The notes under the pieces: model-generated | What the model saw: the letters and a program-made list of their open reading frames with translations, nothing else | Databases searched by the model: none | What the model was told of the DNA's origin: nothing | Program-made: the position numbers and the translations under genes | Source: an uncultured delta proteobacterium | Lineage (GTDB): Bacteria; UBA10199; GCA-002796325; 1-14-0-20-49-13 | DNA length: 6,612 nt | Assembly: GCA_903868375.1 (NCBI GenBank) | Contig: CAIPVD010000289.1 | Coordinates: 1 to 6,612 of the forward strand | Reading direction: 5' to 3' | In this document: piece after piece, positions 1-5,143 of the stretch | How the letters are laid out: each line of letters starts with the position of its first letter | Position numbering within the stretch: the stretch's first letter is position 1

Positions 1-19
1 CAGCTATTGTCCACAACAT
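1..19 (-). CDS. Start of a lmo0937/DUF5670-type small membrane protein (partial)
   Basis: Only the first six codons are inside the window; the gene runs off the left edge. They read MLWTIA, the usual opening of the lmo0937/DUF5670 family, very short (about 50-residue) proteins with two hydrophobic helices and no known biochemical function. The ATG at 19-17 is preceded by a strong ribosome binding site (AAGGAG, seven bases upstream) and, further up, by a good sigma70-like promoter at 58-85, so a real gene start is well supported. The family assignment rests on six residues plus context: such genes often sit beside DUF883, CsbD and OmpA-type genes in environmental bacteria. Family knowledge suggests a membrane or stress-associated role; nothing in the window shows function. 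Confidence 0.6.
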
Positions 20-57
20 ACGTATTCTCCTTTTTTATTTTTGCCTTTGTTTATTTG

Positions 58-85
58 ATAATATCTATATTCGCACAAATATCAA
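58..85 (-). promoter_or_regulatory. Sigma70-like promoter of the MLWTIA gene
   Basis: Read on the minus strand there is a -35 box TTGATA (85-80), a 16-base spacer and a -10 box TATTAT (63-58), each five of six matches to consensus. Transcription would start near position 51, giving a leader of about 30 bases before the ATG at 19. The -35 box lies inside the 32-base element shared with the ompA-like gene. Confidence 0.5.
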
Positions 86-108
86 TCATATAAATCCATT
101 TTATCCTA
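77..108 (-). promoter_or_regulatory. Shared upstream element, copy A
   Basis: On the minus strand this 32-base block matches the block at 1150-1181 at 25 positions without gaps. Common core: TAG-ATAAA-TGG-TTTA, then five variable bases, then ATTGATATTT. It contains an imperfect dyad, TAAA-N5-TTTA (91-103), just upstream of the -35 box TTGATA. Similarity weakens but continues into a purine-rich stretch further upstream (GGAAAAAAGG here, GGGAAAAGGG in copy B). The position relative to the gene start suggests a regulator site plus -35 region. The regulator is unknown. Confidence 0.5.
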
Positions 109-134
109 CCTTTTTTCCATAACGATAAACTTTA

Positions 135-428
135 TCATCGGCGGCGCCACAAGGTACCAACCAATAAGCCCACACCGGTGGCTATCAATAAGGAACGAAG
201 AGGATTTTTCTTGATCTCGGTCTCAAGATTACCTTCAAGGCCCTTGGCCCTCTTTACACCCTCTTTATAATATTCAGATACGCGTTCTTCCGCTATATGA
301 GCGGTATCGGTAGCAAGATCACCGCTGATCCGGCCTAGATCTTTCACGTCATGACCAATTTCAGATGCCTTTTTTTGGAATTCGGTAGAGTGCTTGGAAT
401 ACTGTTCACCATTATTTAGTGTCGTCAT
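135..428 (-). CDS. DUF883 (ElaB/YqjD-like) membrane-anchored protein
   Basis: The 97-residue product has the DUF883 layout: a hydrophilic helical region (about residues 10-70, rich in E, K, D and A, likely coiled coil) followed by KKNPLRSLLIATGVGLLVGTLWRRR-type ending, that is, an N-P-L-R-S motif, a glycine-rich transmembrane helix (about 78-94) and a terminal RRR. In E. coli the relatives ElaB and YqjD are inner-membrane proteins with a C-terminal anchor that bind ribosomes and are induced in stationary phase; that role is family knowledge, not shown here. Start: ATG at 428 preceded by AAAGGGG at a six-base spacing. It follows the OmpA-domain gene by 47 bases, so the two are probably co-transcribed, with an inverted repeat in the gap. 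Stop is TGA at 137-135; no terminator is evident after it. Confidence 0.85.
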   Translation of the reverse strand: MTTLNNGEQYSKHSTEFQKKASEIGHDVKDLGRISGDLATDTAHIAEERVSEYYKEGVKRAKGLEGNLETEIKKNPLRSLLIATGVGLLVGTLWRRR

Positions 429-444
429 AAAAAACCCCTTTGTT

Positions 445-465
445 TAAGTAGACAAATTCTACTTA
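445..465. repeat. Inverted repeat between ompA-like and DUF883 genes
   Basis: Perfect eight-base arms TAAGTAGA (445-452) and TCTACTTA (458-465) enclose five bases, CAAAT. As RNA from the minus strand it would form a small AU-rich hairpin between the two coding regions, about 16 bases before the DUF883 start codon. It has no T-tract after it on the coding strand, so it is not a convincing intrinsic terminator. It may be an operator, an RNA stability or processing element, or an attenuating structure near the DUF883 ribosome binding site. Confidence 0.5.
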
Positions 466-475
466 TTTCTTGAAT

Positions 476-1096
476 TTACTCTGTCCAGATTTGAAGCTCT
501 ATCGCACGGCGATTTTCGGCCCTTCCTTCTGGATTATCTTGACCGCTGGGGGTCTTGTTTGGTGCGACCTCTCCAGACTCACCACGTCCTTCGACCGTGA
601 TACGATCGGAGGCGATACCACTCTTCACCAGATAATCCTTTACCGACTGCGCCCTTCTTTCGGAGAGTTTCTGGTTATATTCTTCCGTTCCCTTAGAGTC
701 TGTGTAGCCGACCACATTGATCCTTTTGTACTTCATTTGTTTCAGTTTTTCTACGTTCCTATCCAGTTTCGGAATGGCGCTCTCTCTAATATTGGATTTG
801 TCGAAATCAAACCGAACCCCTTCGAGTATCATTCTGACAACTTTCTCTTGCACTACATTTTTCTCTCCATACCAGTGAAAACGCGATTCGCGATTTTCAC
901 GGGCTGAATCCCATGCGTCAGGATGTTCCAACTCAAATAGTTGAGAGGTGTTCTCGCACGCTCTCTTGTGGAAATCCGTTCTGCATTCGGGGCTGTCTAC
1001 CGCAGTAAAGTGCGTGGTGGCAAAACTTGACTTCGAGCAAACCATGCAGAAAACTATGGCCAAACCGATGATACATCCTACTATCGCCTTCTTCAT
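476..1096 (-). CDS. OmpA-family peptidoglycan-binding envelope protein
   Basis: The 206-residue product has an N-terminal signal peptide (KK, hydrophobic core about residues 4-20, probable cleavage after SSFA at residue 26), a linker of about 60 residues with two Cys (C38, C47) that could form a disulfide, and a C-terminal OmpA_C domain from about residue 86 to the end. Diagnostic motifs are FDFDKSNI, VVGYTDSKGTEEYN and LSERRAQSVKDYL. D133 and R148 have the 15-residue spacing of the diaminopimelate-binding Asp/Arg pair of E. coli OmpA. It likely tethers envelope to peptidoglycan from the periplasm; there is no room for an OmpA barrel. The start at 1096 (MKKAIVG) is chosen over an in-frame ATG at 1132, because GGAGG lies six bases before it and the signal peptide begins there. 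A cysteine at residue 20 gives no good lipobox (MVC), so a lipoprotein is less likely. It probably forms an operon with the DUF883 gene. Confidence 0.9.
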   Translation of the reverse strand: MKKAIVGCIIGLAIVFCMVCSKSSFATTHFTAVDSPECRTDFHKRACENTSQLFELEHPDAWDSARENRESRFHWYGEKNVVQEKVVRMILEGVRFDFDKSNIRESAIPKLDRNVEKLKQMKYKRINVVGYTDSKGTEEYNQKLSERRAQSVKDYLVKSGIASDRITVEGRGESGEVAPNKTPSGQDNPEGRAENRRAIELQIWTE

Positions 1097-1149
1097 ATTT
1101 AACCTCCATTGTTTATTTTTCACCAACTTCACACTATCAAATTTACACT

Positions 1150-1181
1150 AAATATCAATTGACTAAACCCACTTTATTCTA
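1150..1181 (-). promoter_or_regulatory. Shared upstream element, copy B (ompA-like gene)
   Basis: This is the second copy of the 32-base element seen at 77-108, with the same dyad TAAA-N5-TTTA (1164-1176) and the same ATTGATATTT tail. TTGATA at 1158-1153 would be the -35 box. The matching -10 region is weak: TAGTGT at 1136-1131 with a 16-base spacer. It lies 54 bases or more upstream of the ATG at 1096. The weak -10 suggests activator dependence or a different sigma factor; this is inference. Confidence 0.45.
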
Positions 1182-1203
1182 TCCCTTTTCCCACTGATTT
1201 TCG

Positions 1204-1719
1204 TTAGAAATAAAATCTCGCACCTATGCCACCCGTAATATCGAACCTCGTTGATGGCACAACTCCGACTCCCGGAGCAAGCTCGACAAACATTTCGATC
1301 GGATAGTTTCTCCATTGAGCGGCCACGCCGACGGGTATTCGGACTCCCACCATGGTATCGTCGTTAGGACCGGCTTTGAATTCCACCTTAGCACCTGCGC
1401 CCGCATAGAATGGAAATGTCGCAACGTCGGAATCGATCGGAATATCCAAGCAATCGTAAGTTACATCTCCAATTACCGTAAATGCCTTATCGCGAAATCC
1501 CCATGCCGCTATACCATCAATGGCAAACTTTTCTGTCACATATCCTTTTACAGTAAAACCTATCGGCTCGCCCAAATAAATGCCGGCCCCGATCCTCTTC
1601 GATTCTGGCCCATACGCTGCTGCATTTTTTGAAGATGAATCACCCTTGGCCATTGCCGGCAAGCTGATTGCCATCATCATTAAAGCCAATACTATTACTA
1701 CAAACTCATTTTTTTTCAT
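1204..1719 (-). CDS. Small outer-membrane beta-barrel protein
   Basis: The 171-residue product has a clear signal peptide (MKKNEF, hydrophobic core, cleavage after AMA at residue 24), a short Ser/Ala/Lys-rich linker, then alternating amphipathic strands: GAGIYLGEPIGFTVKGYV, FYAGAGAKVEFKA, VGVRIPVGVAAQW, EMFVELAPGVGVVPS, and a C-terminal strand GIGARFYF ending in Phe, the usual BAM recognition signature. The pattern (gEPxGftvKgy... fxELaPGvgvvPst... GiGaRfYF) resembles small DUF3996/OmpW-like eight-stranded barrels; the precise family is not certain and no substrate can be inferred. Start: an in-frame GTG at 1734 exists, but its Shine-Dalgarno-like sequence abuts it; the ATG at 1719 has GGAG nine bases upstream and opens the signal peptide. 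It begins 25 bases after the DUF3494 gene stop, so it is probably translated from the same mRNA. Confidence 0.75.
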   Translation of the reverse strand: MKKNEFVVIVLALMMMAISLPAMAKGDSSSKNAAAYGPESKRIGAGIYLGEPIGFTVKGYVTEKFAIDGIAAWGFRDKAFTVIGDVTYDCLDIPIDSDVATFPFYAGAGAKVEFKAGPNDDTMVGVRIPVGVAAQWRNYPIEMFVELAPGVGVVPSTRFDITGGIGARFYF

Positions 1720-1744
1720 TTTATGAATCTCCACTCCCTTTGCA

Positions 1745-2980
1745 TTACGGAGCAGTAACGGTCGCTGCGTCCAATGTAACTGCTGTCTGCGCCAGCGCCC
1801 TGCCGTTCATCGTGGCTCCTGTATCCAGCGAGATCAGAGTTTTGCTCAAAATAATTCCGCTGAAGTCGGACGTCGCTCCAAGAGTCGCTTGTCCAGAGAC
1901 CTGCCAGAAGATGTTCTTGGCCAGCGCACCGCCAGTCAACATAACTTTTGCACCATTCGCCACGGTGAGATCTTTTCCTATCTGGAATATCCAAACATCA
2001 TTTGCACGGCCAGCGAGGGTAACGCCAACCTCTGATATTAAAACTCCACTACCCCACTTGTAGAGGCCAGGTGCGAGCGTCATTCCACTAATGTCTCCAC
2101 CGCCGAGTTCAATAAAATCAGGTAATGATGCCCCTGCTGCATCTGTAAAAGCTATCTCCATATCACTTACAGCCGTGTTCACGTTCCATGGAGAGGGGGG
2201 TGAATAATCAGCTGCATATACCTTTCCGGTCACTTGAGTAGATGTTGAAAATGTGTTCGTGGGATCGGCGGTCAGCGCAAATCCAGTTATGTAACTTGCA
2301 GCGGCCGGACTAAGTCCAATATTTTTCACGATCGTGCTGGAGCCGGTGCTTGAAACTCCGGTCTTTGCCAGGATCACAAAACTTCCTGCCGCTCCAAGGT
2401 CCACTGGCGCCGGGCCTTTCGCCTTAACTGCATCTGTTGTAAATCTCCATGTATAAGCAGCTCCCAATGTATTCCCTGCTAAGTCTTGGGCCAAGGGCGA
2501 GATCGTGGCGGTATAGGTGGTATTGGTTGCTAGATCGTTCGTTGGATCAAAGCTAATAACGGTACCCGCGGAAGTCACAGTGCCAGTAACAGGCATTGTT
2601 CCCTGACTTAAGGTAAATGTATCACCTGTGATAGTTGTAGAGTTCATTGCCTCACTGAATGTTGCGGTCACTTTCCTGTTGATGGCTACACCGGTGTTCA
2701 TATCGCCGGGATCAGTAGATCTCACGGTTGGACGCGTCATGTCTGAAGTTGCACCTGTCGTAAAACTCCAGGCATACGTAGCCGCCAAAGGATTACCTGC
2801 CAGGCCTAGAACTCCGACCGCGATCGCGCCTGTATAAACCGTGCCGATAGCCAGAGGACTTGCAGGAGTAAAGACCACGGTCAGACCAGGGTTCGTGGAG
2901 CTCGCGCCTTCGCTACTACCGGATCCGGCCATTATAACGAATAGAAATGAGGCTACTATCAACATCTTATTCATTTTCAT
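1745..2980 (-). CDS. Secreted Big_5 (Ig-like) + DUF3494 ice-binding-like protein
   Basis: The 411-residue product has a signal peptide (residues 1 to about 20), a partial Big_5 Ig-like repeat (about 30-76, only the second half: VVFTPASPLA...YAWSFTTGA), one complete Big_5 repeat (about 83-184, with STDPGDMNTGVAINRKVTATFSEAMN and ending YTWRFTTDA) and a full DUF3494 domain (about 191-411: LGAAGSFVILAKTGVSSTG, ITGFALT, TGKVYAADY, ELGGGDISGMTLAPGLYKW, NDVWIFQIGKDLTV, DFSGIILSKTLISLDTGAT, NGRALAQTAVTLD). DUF3494 is the beta-solenoid fold of microbial ice-binding proteins, but many members come from non-cold habitats and may serve in adhesion or matrix; ice binding is not proven here. It is exported and probably surface-associated or released. 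Start: ATG at 2980, GGAGG seven bases upstream. It is preceded by promoter element copy 1 and followed at 25 bases by a beta-barrel gene. Oddities: the first Ig repeat lacks its N-terminal half, and Ser20 sits where relatives often have a lipobox Cys. Confidence 0.92.
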   Translation of the reverse strand: MKMNKMLIVASFLFVIMAGSGSSEGASSTNPGLTVVFTPASPLAIGTVYTGAIAVGVLGLAGNPLAATYAWSFTTGATSDMTRPTVRSTDPGDMNTGVAINRKVTATFSEAMNSTTITGDTFTLSQGTMPVTGTVTSAGTVISFDPTNDLATNTTYTATISPLAQDLAGNTLGAAYTWRFTTDAVKAKGPAPVDLGAAGSFVILAKTGVSSTGSSTIVKNIGLSPAAASYITGFALTADPTNTFSTSTQVTGKVYAADYSPPSPWNVNTAVSDMEIAFTDAAGASLPDFIELGGGDISGMTLAPGLYKWGSGVLISEVGVTLAGRANDVWIFQIGKDLTVANGAKVMLTGGALAKNIFWQVSGQATLGATSDFSGIILSKTLISLDTGATMNGRALAQTAVTLDAATVTAP

Positions 2981-3049
2981 AATAGCGCCTCCATTTTTTA
3001 CACATTTCTTTTTGACCGGATCGAACCTACGCTAGATAATTGAAAGTAA

Positions 3050-3091
3050 CAATCGGGGGAGACATGGTTCTTGAATGGGGGATTTCCCTAG
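3050..3091 (-). promoter_or_regulatory. Repeated promoter/operator element, copy 1 (upstream of DUF3494 gene)
   Basis: This 42-base block matches the block at 3579-3620 at 36 positions without gaps. On the minus strand it holds, in order, a near-palindrome (3091-3075, CTAGGGAAATCCCCCAT), then AGAACC, then TGTCTCCCCCGATTGT. Directly after it a weak -10-like TTACTT (3049-3044) falls at the same offset as TATGTT in copy 2. Homology continues into the leader: GCGTAGGT (3032-3025) and GGTCAAA (3017-3011) recur in copy 2 with a short indel between them. It ends 70 bases before the DUF3494 ATG. The far end overlaps the stop codon of the upstream small gene. Confidence 0.6.
3075..3091. promoter_or_regulatory. 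Near-palindromic operator candidate, copy 1
   Basis: Plus-strand ATGGGGGATTTCCCTAG; together with copy 2 it gives the consensus CTAGGGGATTTCCCTAG, a dyad with arms CTAGGG/CCCTAG. It lies upstream of and next to where a -35 box would be, a position typical of an activator of the LuxR/NarL or FixJ type. The binding protein is unknown. Confidence 0.45.
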
Positions 3092-3300
3092 AACACGTCT
3101 AAATGATAATCGTCTAGAAAATACGTTGATGGAACATAATCGGAATCTTCAGGATTCTCTTTCGCGGTAAGATATGACTTTAGGTCAGGCGTTAAGTTCT
3201 CATACCTCGTTAGCAAGCCATCAGGTGTTACGTGCTGCCTCGCCATAACTTTTCTAATTTTTGATATACGATGTATCCTATGAACAAATTCTGTGAACAT
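3088..3300 (-). CDS. Hypothetical 70-residue protein (second of a small pair)
   Basis: I do not recognise this protein. It has a basic N-terminal third (MFTEFVHRIHRISKIRKVMARQ) and an acidic, aromatic-rich C-terminal part (ENPEDSDYVPSTYFLDDYHLDVF); there is no signal peptide, membrane segment or Cys. The ATG at 3300 has a fair ribosome binding site (GAAGG, five bases upstream), the main support for its being a gene. It starts 12 bases after the stop of the preceding 70-codon gene and in the same frame, so the two could also be halves of one 145-codon gene split by a TGA. The stop codon at 3090-3088 lies inside the operator of the downstream DUF3494 gene. It probably shares the promoter at 3579-3620. 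Confidence 0.5.
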   Translation of the reverse strand: MFTEFVHRIHRISKIRKVMARQHVTPDGLLTRYENLTPDLKSYLTAKENPEDSDYVPSTYFLDDYHLDVF

Positions 3301-3312
3301 AACGCCCTTCTT

Positions 3313-3525
3313 TCATACCATATTCATGAACATCAGCGGCCTGCCAACGGGTTCATGCCTTTCAGGCATAATGCCAAAATCGTTCCGGACGAGAAACGAT
3401 GTCCATGTCGCCTTTTCACTACCGTCTGTTCCAAGAGCACGCGCTGAGTCTTTTCTATGAACATCCGTTAAAAAAATGATCTCTCTAAGAACGATATCGC
3501 TATATCCTCTTCCTAAAAACTTCAT
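3313..3525 (-). CDS. Hypothetical 70-residue protein (first of a small pair)
   Basis: I do not recognise this protein. It is a soluble-looking, mixed-charge sequence (MKFLGRGYSDIVLREIIFLTDVHRKDSARALG... then ...SFLVRNDFGIMPERHEPVGRPLMFMNMV) without signal peptide, transmembrane helix or Cys. The ATG at 3525 follows AAAGGGGGG almost directly, an acceptable though close ribosome binding site, and lies 54 bases downstream of promoter element copy 2, which supports expression. The end (ATG-GTA-TGA) is followed by an in-frame ATG four codons later that starts the next small gene. The shared promoter with the DUF3494 gene suggests co-regulation with surface proteins; function is unknown. Confidence 0.5.
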   Translation of the reverse strand: MKFLGRGYSDIVLREIIFLTDVHRKDSARALGTDGSEKATWTSFLVRNDFGIMPERHEPVGRPLMFMNMV

Positions 3526-3578
3526 ACCCCCCCTTTGTTTGACCTACGCCTGGAGCATACATCCAATGGAGAAACATA

Positions 3579-3620
3579 CAATCGGGGGAGACACGGTTCT
3601 AGGCTAGGGGATTTCACTAG
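3579..3620 (-). promoter_or_regulatory. Repeated promoter/operator element, copy 2 (upstream of small gene pair)
   Basis: This is the partner of the element at 3050-3091 (36 of 42 identical). On the minus strand: near-palindrome CTAGTGAAATCCCCTAG (3620-3604), then TAGAACC, TGTCTCCCCCGATTGT and a -10-like TATGTT (3578-3573). With transcription starting near 3566, the palindrome centre would be at about -46, overlapping or abutting a poor -35 region, as expected for an activated promoter. It sits 18 bases past the mlaD-like stop codon. Confidence 0.6.
3604..3620. promoter_or_regulatory. Near-palindromic operator candidate, copy 2
   Basis: Plus-strand CTAGGGGATTTCACTAG: outer arms CTAG/CTAG are perfect and further G/C pairs match inside. 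It is at the same offset within the 42-base element as copy 1. The candidate regulator could be the response regulator encoded upstream (5939-6612) or an unlinked protein; the sequence does not decide this. Confidence 0.45.
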
Positions 3621-3638
3621 CGGTTAAGAAGTGATGAT

Positions 3639-4364
3639 CTACTTACTATTCTCGCGCTTTTTTTCTGCAGCATCATCTTTGACTTTCTTGTCTGCCTTTG
3701 CTTTCCTTTTAAATGAACCCTTCAAGAGAAAGCTGTCCTTAGCTGCATTCATGTTTTCATCTAATCCTTTACTGCCCCTTCTAAGATTAATGATGGTCTG
3801 ATCGACATTTCGCGCCATCTTTGGGTCCTGGATCAACCTCGAAAGCGTTCCATCTCCTGTATTTATTTTTGTCGTAATTTCAGCCACCTGTTGCGAAACA
3901 ACCGTAGCATTATCTACCGCCACCTTAACGTTTGCCATTATCGCATCCGTCTCGATAGGTTCCTTTGAAGCAATTTGCTGCCAATCTTCCGCTATAGGAG
4001 CATCGACACTGCCTAGAGTAATGCTTAAATAGCGATCGCCGATAATTCCCGCGGAACCGATAACAGCCGCGCAATCCTTTTTAATGAATCTCTGAACGTT
4101 CTTTCTGATCAACATGTCGACCTGCACAGTTGAATCATTATTGATCGAAATATTATCGACGGTACCTACGTTGATACCGGAAAAACGGACGTTGCTTCCA
4201 ACCTGTAGCCCGCTTACGTTGTGAAATATCGTAGTAAGTTTAAATACAGGATTAAATAAAGCCTTCTGTTTTCCTATTATGAAGATGGCGATCACAAAAA
4301 GCGCTGATCCTATCGCAACAAACAACCCTAGACGCACTTTAAAACTTAACGTGTGAGTATCCAT
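3639..4364 (-). CDS. mlaD: MlaD-family MCE-domain lipid-transport protein
   Basis: The 241-residue product is the substrate-binding, membrane-anchored subunit of an Mla-type ABC lipid transporter. Residues 10-30 form one N-terminal transmembrane helix; residues about 40-117 are the MlaD/MCE domain (FHNVSGLQVGSNVRFSGINVGTVDNI... ending IIGDRYLSITLG). In the family, six copies form a ring with a central hydrophobic channel above the permease. A helical region follows (about 140-215, with GDGTLSRLIQDP and LRRGSKGLDENMNAAKDSFLLKGSFKR), then a very Lys/Glu-rich tail. It is longer than E. coli MlaD (183 residues), as is common for non-enterobacterial versions. It starts 11 bases after the ATPase gene; the TTTAGGG that includes that stop codon is the only ribosome-binding-like sequence, so translational coupling is likely. 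No mlaC-like periplasmic carrier gene follows. Confidence 0.9.
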   Translation of the reverse strand: MDTHTLSFKVRLGLFVAIGSALFVIAIFIIGKQKALFNPVFKLTTIFHNVSGLQVGSNVRFSGINVGTVDNISINNDSTVQVDMLIRKNVQRFIKKDCAAVIGSAGIIGDRYLSITLGSVDAPIAEDWQQIASKEPIETDAIMANVKVAVDNATVVSQQVAEITTKINTGDGTLSRLIQDPKMARNVDQTIINLRRGSKGLDENMNAAKDSFLLKGSFKRKAKADKKVKDDAAEKKRENSK

Positions 4365-4375
4365 ATTTTTATACC

Positions 4376-5143
4376 CTAAATGTTAGGCTGTTCACATAAT
4401 GTCCTAAAAAATGATGTGACCAATGGATCAGCCGATTTTTCAAATATTTCTAATTTCCCTTCCAGATAAACTCCACCGTCATGTAACATAATTACGCGGT
4501 CCGCAGTGGCGCGAGCGCATTCGATATCATGTGTTATGATAATGGAAGATGTGTTGTGTTTTGCTTGAATGTCATTAATGAGCGCGCTTATCTCATCCGA
4601 TGTTTCCGGATCAAGGCCTGTCGTAGGCTCATCGTACAACATTAGTACGGGCTCGACAATAATGGTCCGTGCCACGCTTATTCGTTTACGCATCCCACCC
4701 GATAGCTGCGACGGCATTTTATCCAAAGCATCAGGCAAGCCGACATCTTCCAGAACTTTTTTAACCTTTTCGTCTATTTCGCTTTGAGTAATGCCCTTCT
4801 TTATTCTGCGCAACGGAAACTCCAGATTTTCTTTGACCGTCATGGAATCGTACAATGCGCCGCTTTGAAAAAGAAAGCCGATCTTCTTTCTAAGCTCTCC
4901 CAAATCATCGTTACCTAGCGTATTCATGTCTTCACCTAACACCTTGATCGTTCCACTATCGCAATTTAATAAACGAACGATACATTTTATTAACACGGAT
5001 TTTCCAGAGCCTGACCTTCCAAGTATCACCAGATTTTCGCTTTTTAAAAGTCGCAGTGACACATTTTTCAACACTTCCTGTGTGCCGAACGATTTCTTAA
5101 GGCCATTTATTTCAACGACCGTTTCTGTTTGAGCTGTGTTCAT
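4376..5143 (-). CDS. mlaF: MlaF-family ABC transporter ATP-binding protein
   Basis: The 255-residue cytoplasmic ATPase powers the MlaE-type permease. All ABC motifs are intact: Walker A GRSGSGKS (42-49), Q-loop Q93 in FLFQSGALYDSMTV (the SGALYDSMTV form is typical of MlaF), signature LSGGM (147-151) followed by RKRISVARTI, Walker B VLMLYDEPTTGLDP (D171, catalytic E172), and H-loop H205 in IITHDIECA. Length is close to the usual 260-270 residues. The ATG overlaps the stop of the permease gene (ATGA at 5143-5140), so the two are translationally coupled, matching their assembly as a complex. The mlaD-like gene follows after 11 bases. No MlaB-type STAS partner is visible nearby; many lineages lack one beside the operon. 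Confidence 0.93.
   Translation of the reverse strand: MNTAQTETVVEINGLKKSFGTQEVLKNVSLRLLKSENLVILGRSGSGKSVLIKCIVRLLNCDSGTIKVLGEDMNTLGNDDLGELRKKIGFLFQSGALYDSMTVKENLEFPLRRIKKGITQSEIDEKVKKVLEDVGLPDALDKMPSQLSGGMRKRISVARTIIVEPVLMLYDEPTTGLDPETSDEISALINDIQAKHNTSSIIITHDIECARATADRVIMLHDGGVYLEGKLEIFEKSADPLVTSFFRTLCEQPNI

Noticed and set aside
124..136. GATAAA-C-TTTATC palindrome at the DUF883 stop as a terminator
   Set aside because: The loop would be only one base (three if the stem is shortened to five pairs), the stem is AU-only apart from one pair, and no T-run follows in the coding direction.
470..907. 145-codon open frame on the plus strand
   Set aside because: It is antisense to the OmpA domain, has no ribosome binding site or family motifs, and its length is explained by the codon bias of the real gene.
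1097..1132. Upstream ATG at 1132 as the start of the OmpA-family protein
   Set aside because: It would add 12 residues before a good signal peptide, and the GGAGG site is correctly spaced only for the ATG at 1096.
1668..2063. 131-codon plus-strand open frame across the barrel start and DUF3494 end
   Set aside because: It spans the boundary of two well-supported minus-strand genes and encodes no recognisable domain; a shadow frame.
3313..3315. TGA between the two small genes as a selenocysteine or recoded codon
   Set aside because: Other genes here end normally in TGA (DUF883, mlaE) and use TGG for Trp, no known selenoprotein family matches, and the second gene has its own ribosome binding site. 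Kept only as a low-weight alternative.
3050..3620. The 42-base repeats as CRISPR repeats, att sites or insertion-sequence ends
   Set aside because: There are only two copies 529 bases apart, in direct orientation and imperfect, with no transposase, integrase or cas gene. Both sit just upstream of genes, which fits promoters better.
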